Source: Candidatus Parcubacteria bacterium | GTDB taxonomy: Bacteria; Patescibacteriota; Patescibacteriia; CAIXNZ01 | DNA: 28,053 bases | Assembly (NCBI GenBank): GCA_026395675.1 | Contig: JAPLYF010000033.1 | Coordinates: 1 to 28,053, forward strand | Direction of reading: 5' to 3' | In this document: positions 23,105 through 28,053 of the stretch, piece after piece | Numbering within the stretch: position 1 is the stretch's first letter | How the letters are laid out: each line of letters opens with the position of its first letter | Notes under the pieces: model-generated | Database searches by the model: none | Told to the model about the DNA's origin: nothing | The model's input: only the letters and a program-made list of their open reading frames with translations | Translations under genes and position numbers: made by a program

Positions 23105-23920
23105 ATGCAGATAACATTTTTAGGCACTGGCCCAATGGAACCTATACCTAGACCAGGACACCAAGATTCCATTTGCCAAGATGCCAGAAAATTTAAGAGC
23201 AAATCTAAAAGAACCCGAAGTTCAGTTGTTCTAAATTACAAGAATTTTAATCTCTTAATTGATGCCTCGCCAGATTTTTTAAAACAAGTTAAACAAAACA
23301 AGATAAAGAAGATTGACGCTGTTTTAGTTACCCATCCGCATTTTGATGCCTATGGCGGAATTACACAATTAAATGCTTGGCTTAAATCCCCTATCCCAAT
23401 TTACTGCCAAAAACAAACCTGGCTAATCATAAAAAAAAGATTTAAAAATTTGCCCAATTTAAAATATAAAGAAATCGTGCCCTATAAAAAATTTATAGTT
23501 AACAATTTTCCGCCAAAGGCGGATCCGCCTAGGGCGGAAATAATATTACCACTTCCAGTTCAACATTCGATTATTAATGAGCGAAAATTCCCCACCCTGG
23601 CCTTTAAAATCAAAAATTTAATCTATTGTTCTGATGTTAAAACAATTCCAGCAAAATCATTGGGGTATTTTAAAAATATCCAAAATTTAATCTTGGACGC
23701 GGCCATGTATTTTAATAAACAAATTTTTAGTCATTTAAATACAGCAGATGCAATTTTACTGGCCAAAAAATTAAAAATTAAAAAACTCTATTTAACCCAA
23801 ATTGGCCATTCTTATCCGCCTTATAAAACTGCGCAAAAAGAAATACAAAGATTTGTCAGACAAAATAAGATTAAAACAAATGTTTATTTGGCTTTTGATA
23901 AGATGAAAATTAAGTTATAA
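23105..23920 (+). CDS. MBL-fold hydrolase, PhnP/beta-lactamase-like type
   Basis: This 271-residue metallo-beta-lactamase-fold protein starts with QITFLGTGPMEPIPRPG, like the PhnP/tRNase Z branch (GTGTSxGVP). The metal motif is T76-H77-P-H79-F-D81-A82, so the usual DH pair reads DA. Later ligands appear as the H of VQHSI, the D of YCSDVKT and the H of QIGHSYPP. It is probably a phosphodiesterase acting on a cyclic or nucleotide phosphodiester; loss of one histidine may alter metal number or activity. Residues about 135-145 (FPPKADPPRAE) are encoded by a 30-bp twin-hairpin repeat inserted between two strands. It is followed seven bases later by a phosphoribosyltransferase gene. Confidence 0.82.
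   Translation: MQITFLGTGPMEPIPRPGHQDSICQDARKFKSKSKRTRSSVVLNYKNFNLLIDASPDFLKQVKQNKIKKIDAVLVTHPHFDAYGGITQLNAWLKSPIPIYCQKQTWLIIKKRFKNLPNLKYKEIVPYKKFIVNNFPPKADPPRAEIILPLPVQHSIINERKFPTLAFKIKNLIYCSDVKTIPAKSLGYFKNIQNLILDAAMYFNKQIFSHLNTADAILLAKKLKIKKLYLTQIGHSYPPYKTAQKEIQRFVRQNKIKTNVYLAFDKMKIKL
23509..23538. repeat. 30-bp twin mini-hairpin inserted in the MBL gene
   Basis: TCCGCC-AAA-GGCGGA is followed by TCCGCC-TAG-GGCGGA. All four stem arms and the first loop are identical to the miaB element at 11792-11821; only the second loop differs. It is ten codons long and in frame. Confidence 0.92.
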
Positions 23921-23927
23921 TGAATTT

Positions 23928-24575
23928 ATGATATTTAAAAATCGCCAAGAAGCAGGCCAGAAACTGGCTGAAAAATTAAATGAATTTAAAAGCAAAAAAG
24001 ATACTATTATTTTAGCTTTACCTCGCGGCGGTGTGGTGACTGGTTTTGAAATTGCCAAGGAATTAAACTTACCCTTAGATTTAGTTGTCCCGCGCAAAAT
24101 TGGGGCGCCTGAAAACGAAGAATATGCTATCGGCGCCATTACTGAAACTGGCGAGGGGATTTTTAACCAAGAAGCCATTGCTTCACTTGGGATTCCCCAG
24201 GAATATTTGGATAATAAAGTTGCAGCAGAGAAAAAAGAAGCCCAGCGTCGTCTTAAAACTTACCGCCAAGATAGGCCTTCTTTAAATTTAGCCAATAAAA
24301 CAGTCATTATTGTTGATGATGGCATTGCCACTGGCTTAACCATGCGAGCCGCTATAAAATCGGTAAAAGAAAAAAAAGCTAAAAAAATTATTGTGGCAGT
24401 ACCAGTTTCTGCCCAGGATTCGTTAAAGACCATTGAAAAAGAAGCTGACCAGATTATCTGTTTAGATGCGCCTTTATTTTTTGGCGCTGTCGGCGCTTTT
24501 TATGAAAATTTTGGCCAGACCACTGATGAAGAAGTCATTGATTTAATGAAAGAATCAAAGGATTTTGGCAAATAA
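23928..24575 (+). CDS. Phosphoribosyltransferase family protein
   Basis: This 215-residue type I phosphoribosyltransferase fold has the PRPP-binding motif VIIVDDGIATGLTMRAA near residues 125-141. An early ALPRGGVVTGFEIAKEL block and VVPRKIGAPENEEYAIGAI resemble the group of unassigned phosphoribosyltransferases that are often erythromycin-esterase- or dienelactone-hydrolase-linked in other bacteria. The substrate is unknown. prs, the gene for the PRPP-making enzyme, follows 96 bases downstream on the same strand, which fits a PRPP-linked role. Confidence 0.85.
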   Translation: MIFKNRQEAGQKLAEKLNEFKSKKDTIILALPRGGVVTGFEIAKELNLPLDLVVPRKIGAPENEEYAIGAITETGEGIFNQEAIASLGIPQEYLDNKVAAEKKEAQRRLKTYRQDRPSLNLANKTVIIVDDGIATGLTMRAAIKSVKEKKAKKIIVAVPVSAQDSLKTIEKEADQIICLDAPLFFGAVGAFYENFGQTTDEEVIDLMKESKDFGK

Positions 24576-24582
24576 ACGCCTT

Positions 24583-24659
24583 GTCATGGTGAGCCCTTCG
24601 ATAAACTCAGTGCAAGCTTTAAATAGTTTATGGTGAACGAAGTCGAACCAAACCATGAC
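24583..24659. repeat. Inverted repeat upstream of prs
   Basis: GTCATGGT (24583-24590) and ACCATGAC (24652-24659) flank two degenerate halves containing GAGCCCTTCGATAAACTCAG and GAACGAAGTCGAACC, forms of the same repeat family seen inside miaA. It occupies most of the spacer and provides a spurious upstream ATG for prs. Confidence 0.75.
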
Positions 24660-24671
24660 GACATTAAAATT

Positions 24672-25559
24672 ATGTTTTTATTTACCCTAAAAAACACAAA
24701 TCAACTTGCCAAGCAAATTATTCGCAAAACCAAATTAAAGCTCGGCCAATATGAAACAAAGCACTTAAGCGATGGCGAGTTTTATTTACAGTTGAAAAAT
24801 AAGGTTAAAGGCCAAGATGTTTTTGTCATGGGTTCAACCAGCCAGCCCAATGATAATATTTTAGAATTTTTAATTTTAATCAATGCGCTTAAAACCAACG
24901 GTGCGAAAAAAATTACTGCAATTATCCCCTATTTTGGCTATGCCCGACAAGATAAAGTTGATAAACCAGGCGCGCCAATTACTGCAAAACTTTTAGCTGA
25001 TTTCTTTAAAAAAGCCGGAGTTTATCAATTTATTACTATTGATATTCACAGCCAAAGAGATAAAAACTATTTAAAGCCACTCCTTAACCTTGATCCTCTG
25101 CCTATTTTTGCAAATTACATTAAAAAAAATATAAACCTAAAAAATACAATTATAGTTGCACCTGATAATGGCGCCAGATTACGAGCAATTGAACTAGCTA
25201 AACTTCTAGATCCCCTACCTGTTTTACTCATGGAAAAATACAGACCAAAACAGGATCTGGCTAAAATTTCTAAATTTAAAAAAAATATTGCCGGAAAAAA
25301 TATTATTATCACTGATGATATGATTGACACAGCTGGTACGATAATTGCTGCCTGTAATGAATTAAAGAAACATAAAGTTAATAATATTTATGTCTTTGCC
25401 ACTCATGGGGTTTTATCTGGTCCAGCTCTTTCCAGAATCAAAAATGCGCCTATTAAACAAGTAATAATTTCCGACTCATTCCCAATGCCAAAAGCAAAAC
25501 TCTTTAAAAAAATAAAAATCTTATCAATCGCGCCATTATTGATTAACTACTTAAAGTAA
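24672..25559 (+). CDS. prs: Ribose-phosphate pyrophosphokinase
   Basis: The enzyme makes PRPP from ribose 5-phosphate and ATP. IPYFGYARQDK (ATP-binding loop), the metal-binding IDIHSQR, APDNGARLRA and the PRPP loop IITDDMIDTAGT are present. The start at 24672 (MFLFTLKNTNQLAKQI) aligns with the normal N-terminus and gives 295 residues; an ATG at 24630 in the same frame would translate part of the inverted repeat and is rejected. The sequence is slightly shorter and more divergent than the usual 310-320 residue class I enzymes. It follows the phosphoribosyltransferase gene and ends before a bidirectional terminator shared with convergent guaA. Confidence 0.93.
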   Translation: MFLFTLKNTNQLAKQIIRKTKLKLGQYETKHLSDGEFYLQLKNKVKGQDVFVMGSTSQPNDNILEFLILINALKTNGAKKITAIIPYFGYARQDKVDKPGAPITAKLLADFFKKAGVYQFITIDIHSQRDKNYLKPLLNLDPLPIFANYIKKNINLKNTIIVAPDNGARLRAIELAKLLDPLPVLLMEKYRPKQDLAKISKFKKNIAGKNIIITDDMIDTAGTIIAACNELKKHKVNNIYVFATHGVLSGPALSRIKNAPIKQVIISDSFPMPKAKLFKKIKILSIAPLLINYLK

Positions 25560-25573
25560 TTTTATAAAAAAAT

Positions 25574-25606
25574 AACCGCCTCTAATTTATAGAGACGGTT
25601 TTTTGA
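25574..25606. terminator. Bidirectional terminator between prs and guaA
   Basis: AACCGCCTCTA (25574-25584) and TAGAGACGGTT (25590-25600) form a long stem with one mismatch, followed by TTTTTT on the plus strand and preceded by AAAAAAAT, so it can act in both directions. Confidence 0.9.
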
Positions 25607-25617
25607 TTTTAATTGAA

Positions 25618-27216
25618 TCATCCTTTTTCAATTGTGGTCGGAGGCTTGCCAGTAAGTCGATTAGTTACCTCCCCAACCTCACGAATTTCATTGGATAATC
25701 TTTGAGCTACGTGTTCTAGAAAATCATCTGATAATCTGGCACGTCTTGCGGTAAAACCATTTACGCTCCAGACTGCCCAGATGCAAATAACTACACCACT
25801 GGTCGCATCGTCACCCTTTGTACAGGTTGTTATGGATTGTTCAACAGTTGCACCAGCTTGCCAGACAGTGTCATAGAGTTTCCATCTGCGTAATTCCTCA
25901 ATGTAAATCTGGTCTGCAGCCCTGGCAATAGCTAAATTTTTCGCATTCACTTCGCCTTCAATTCTTACGACCATGCCTAGCCCTGGGAATGGATGGCGGG
26001 TCAAAAGCACTTCTGGCACGCCTATTTCCCGTCCAATATTTCTGCCCGAATCTTTCACGCAATCAGAGAGAGGCAAAATTTCAGTCACGTTAAAGCCCAA
26101 GTTAACATTGTGATGCAGTTTAATCTGGGCTTTTTGGGCACCAGTGGCATAACCGCCGCCGCTTTCTGAAATATCAGTGTAAAGCGTGCCTTGGACAATG
26201 AAACTTGCGCCAAATAAAGCTGCCTCTTCCTCCAAAACAGCTTTATAGACTTCACGCATGGCAATGCGCTTTTCTCGCATTGTAATTTTGCCTTTTAAAA
26301 CAGCAAGGAATTTTTCAGTGGCGTCAACCACTTTTAATTCCAGCCAGTCCTGATTGCCAAAATATTCCAGCACATGAGCTTCATCTTCAGGCCGGTCAAT
26401 GCCTTTGATGTAAATTGCCAGAACTTGGCCTTTTCTGCCTTGCAAGGCATGCTTTAACAGATAAGCGCAGGTAGAAGAGTCAGAACCGCCAGAAAGCGCT
26501 AAAAGCACTTTTTTATCGCCTATCTGCTGCCTGAGCGCCTCAATTTTGAGCTGGGCAAATCTAGCTGCTGGATAGCGATCTTTGGCACCGCAAATTTCAA
26601 AACAGAAATTTTTAAAAATCTGCGGTCCAAATTCTGTTTCTGTCACTTCAGGATGGAATTGAACGCCATAGAGATGCTTGTATTCAGCAGCTGCCAGCGC
26701 ATTTACGGTTTGCCCTAAAATTTTAATTTTTTCATTTGCTTCTACTCTGTCGCCATGACTTTCTAGAACACTCATCTGCGGTGGGCAACCGTGAAACAGC
26801 ATTGAACGATTAAAAAGTGTAAAGAGATGTGTCCCGAATTCACGCTTTTGGGCAGGGACAACCTTGACGCCAATATGCTTAGCCCAAAGCTGAAAGCCCA
26901 GGCAAATTCCCAAAACTGGGATACCCAAATCGAAAATTCTTTCATCAAAAGGCGGCGGCGTATCATAGACCGAAACTGGCCCGCCTGACAAAATTATGCC
27001 TATCGGCTTTACCTTTTGAACGTCTTCAACTGTTACTCTCGCTGGATCAGCCACCAGACAAAAAACACCAAGCTTTTCAATTTCCTGCTTGATCAGGTGA
27101 TCAAACTGGCTGCCCAAAGAAAACAAAAGAAAAATTTCCTTGGTTTGGCGAATTCTTTTTTCTTCCTCTATTTGGGCCAGCGCTTCAGGCGTTGCTTTTT
27201 TCAGGGTATAAAGCAT
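25618..27216 (-). CDS. guaA: GMP synthase (glutamine-hydrolysing)
   Basis: The enzyme converts XMP to GMP. The class I glutaminase domain has the catalytic triad C105 (GICLGFQ), H188 and E190 (FHPEV), with ESHGD conserved. The ATP pyrophosphatase domain has the PP-loop SGGSDSS (242-248), and the C-terminal dimerisation domain ends with TNRLTGKPPTTIE. At 532 residues it is slightly long, with about 25 extra N-terminal residues. The XMP-binding region (IKLHHNVN) and PFPGLGMVV differ from the common PFPGPGLAVR form, so it is a divergent clade. AAAGGAG precedes the ATG. Codons look more G/C-rich than those of its neighbours, which may reflect transfer or expression level. Confidence 0.95.
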   Translation of the reverse strand: MLYTLKKATPEALAQIEEEKRIRQTKEIFLLFSLGSQFDHLIKQEIEKLGVFCLVADPARVTVEDVQKVKPIGIILSGGPVSVYDTPPPFDERIFDLGIPVLGICLGFQLWAKHIGVKVVPAQKREFGTHLFTLFNRSMLFHGCPPQMSVLESHGDRVEANEKIKILGQTVNALAAAEYKHLYGVQFHPEVTETEFGPQIFKNFCFEICGAKDRYPAARFAQLKIEALRQQIGDKKVLLALSGGSDSSTCAYLLKHALQGRKGQVLAIYIKGIDRPEDEAHVLEYFGNQDWLELKVVDATEKFLAVLKGKITMREKRIAMREVYKAVLEEEAALFGASFIVQGTLYTDISESGGGYATGAQKAQIKLHHNVNLGFNVTEILPLSDCVKDSGRNIGREIGVPEVLLTRHPFPGLGMVVRIEGEVNAKNLAIARAADQIYIEELRRWKLYDTVWQAGATVEQSITTCTKGDDATSGVVICIWAVWSVNGFTARRARLSDDFLEHVAQRLSNEIREVGEVTNRLTGKPPTTIEKG

Positions 27217-27250
27217 TTTTCAACTCCTTTCAAAGTACAAATTTTTCTTT

Positions 27251-27279
27251 AACTTAACTCATTAGCCACAAATTGTCAA
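27251..27279 (-). promoter_or_regulatory. Probable guaA promoter
   Basis: On the minus strand TTGACA (27274-27279), a 17-base spacer and TAAGTT (27251-27256) lie about 35 bases upstream of the guaA start. The -10 match is partial. Confidence 0.5.
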
Positions 27280-27310
27280 CCAAAGCCAAGGGCTTCCCTT
27301 TGGGAAAATA

Positions 27311-27336
27311 AAAGAGAGATTTTTCACTCTCTTTTT
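27311..27336. terminator. Terminator upstream of guaA
   Basis: AAAGAGAG (27311-27318) and CTCTCTTT (27327-27334) form an 8-bp perfect stem with T-runs on both strands. On the minus strand it ends the hypothetical gene at 27386-27796, separating it from guaA. Confidence 0.8.
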
Positions 27337-27385
27337 AAGTAACCCATATAAAGTAAAACGACTTCAGCCGGATCATAATTTAATC

Positions 27386-27796
27386 TTAAATTAACTTTTT
27401 GTCAAATATTAAAATTGGGCTAATTTTATTACTTTCTTTTTTTACTTTTTCTTGGTTCAAATTATTTTTGCAGTCCAAACCAAATTTTAAGGCCTTTTTG
27501 ATCAAAAAAATAGCCCTTCTATACTTATTGGTATTATTTTTATGCAATTCTAAATCTATTTCCTTTTTGAATTTAATAAATCTGAGGTCGTCATAATTCA
27601 GCCATTTTATCTCACCAAATTTTTTATCATGCTCCTGCAAAATCTGGCGCCAATTTAACTGATCCATATCTAAAAACTCTTCATTTTCAAATAAACCCAG
27701 AATGTCATTTTTAGATACTAAAAAATTGCCAGTTATATTGCTCAGTAAAATGGCATAAAAAATAGATTCAAACTTATCGCTATATTTGATTATCAT
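27386..27796 (-). CDS. Hypothetical soluble protein
   Basis: This 136-residue protein is not recognised. It is mostly helical, rich in Lys, Asn and Ile, and has no membrane span, signal peptide or cysteine-metal motif. Tryptophan/aspartate-bearing helices (DQLNWRQILQEHDKKF) occur mid-protein, and the tail is basic. No Shine-Dalgarno is visible. Coding is supported by the long uninterrupted frame in AT-rich DNA and by a well-placed downstream terminator at 27311-27336. The GC-rich repeat at 27809 lies just upstream of its start. Confidence 0.6.
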   Translation of the reverse strand: MIIKYSDKFESIFYAILLSNITGNFLVSKNDILGLFENEEFLDMDQLNWRQILQEHDKKFGEIKWLNYDDLRFIKFKKEIDLELHKNNTNKYRRAIFLIKKALKFGLDCKNNLNQEKVKKESNKISPILIFDKKLI

Positions 27797-27808
27797 AATT
27801 TTTAATCA

Positions 27809-27888
27809 GCTGGGCTGGCAAGCCCGCCCCGCGTTGCGGGACAGGCGAACCCAAAGAGCCCATAATCTCCCGGGGTTGCCAGCCCAGC
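27809..27888. repeat. 80-bp GC-rich inverted repeat
   Basis: GCTGGGCTGGCAA (27809-27821) and TTGCCAGCCCAGC (27876-27888) are perfect 13-bp inverted arms. Inside lies a smaller hairpin CCCGC-GTT-GCGGG (27828-27840). The composition is strikingly different from the surrounding AT-rich DNA. Confidence 0.85.
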
Positions 27889-27898
27889 CGAATTTCTC

Positions 27899-27926
27899 TT
27901 GTCAAATGGAAAAAAAATAGTATAAT
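27899..27926 (+). promoter_or_regulatory. Promoter reading out of the window end
   Basis: TTGTCA (27899-27904), a 16-base spacer and TATAAT (27921-27926) precede 120 bases without a gene. A transcript would start near 27933. Confidence 0.6.
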
Positions 27927-27972
27927 AAATAAAAGAGAGTATTCCCAAAAATTATTCTCTAACAAAGCTCGT

Positions 27973-28005
27973 CCTTGCCTCAAATCTTGGGCGAGTTTTG
28001 TTTAT
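27973..28005 (+). terminator. Possible terminator or leader hairpin
   Basis: GCTCGTCC followed, about 14 bases on, by GGGCGAG and TTTTGTTT looks like an intrinsic terminator only about 70 bases after the promoter at 27899. Together they could make a very short RNA or an attenuated leader for a gene outside the window. Confidence 0.45.
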
Positions 28006-28053
28006 AAAAGATAAAAAATATTAAATTGTACTAAATTTACGGATTACTGCCCT

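Noticed and set aside
24630..24671. Upstream start for prs
   Set aside because: The extra 14 residues come from the inverted repeat; the normal PRPP synthase N-terminus begins at 24672.
27780..27983. Minus-strand frame across the GC-rich inverted repeat
   Set aside because: Most of it is the repeat itself, and it overlaps the start of the gene at 27386-27796.
1..28053. CRISPR array, transposase, integrase, tRNA or rRNA genes
   Set aside because: No spaced direct repeats, no transposase or integrase motifs, and no tRNA arms with TTCGAATCC-type loops or rRNA-like stretches were found.

Overview
The window is AT-rich bacterial DNA with compact genes, mostly A/T-rich untranslated spacers, and standard stop-codon use (TGA ends both gatB and the partial first gene, so UGA is not read as glycine here). 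Gene content and style suggest a member of the Candidate Phyla Radiation / Patescibacteria. Pointers are the archaeal-like nucleotide enzymes, RtcB with archease, a presenilin-type protease, a membrane-anchored protein resembling those often labelled baseplate J/gp47-like in these genomes, many short palindromic repeats, and the rarity of Shine-Dalgarno sites. This assignment is inference from gene content; no rRNA gene is present to confirm it.

Left part (1-6168, + strand): the end of an unrecognised gene, then a dTMP/dTTP supply cluster. It holds a dCMP deaminase with an extra N-terminal domain, a HIT/GalT-like protein, a nucleoside deoxyribosyltransferase-like protein, a thymidylate synthase fused to an MtrA-like domain, a small membrane protein, a dUTPase-thymidylate kinase fusion, and a second membrane protein. 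Together these would turn dCMP and dUTP into dUMP, dTMP and dTDP. Next come gatB (6218-7762) and a small charged protein behind a consensus promoter.

Middle part (8240-19695): an unknown minus-strand gene with a perfect Shine-Dalgarno, miaA, three tiny plus-strand membrane proteins with strong Shine-Dalgarno sites, and then a long minus-strand series. Read in transcription order the series is dnaE, the surface/baseplate-like protein, a hypothetical, thrS behind a T-box leader, miaB and a TPR protein.

Right part (19700-28053): a minus-strand operon of presenilin-like protease, archease and rtcB. Upstream of it lies a roughly 320-nt gene-free stretch that looks like a structured RNA with its own consensus promoter and intrinsic terminator. 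Divergent plus-strand genes are an MBL-fold hydrolase, a phosphoribosyltransferase and prs, followed by minus-strand guaA and one more hypothetical.

The most interesting signals are: (1) the unexplained structured RNA upstream of the protease-archease-rtcB operon; (2) a repeat made of two tandem mini-hairpins, found between genes and also inserted in frame in two unrelated proteins; (3) the deoxyuridylate/thymidylate cluster with three domain fusions; (4) a truncated second copy of the dnaE start that differs only at third codon positions; (5) a T-box in front of a threonyl-tRNA synthetase that has no TGS domain.
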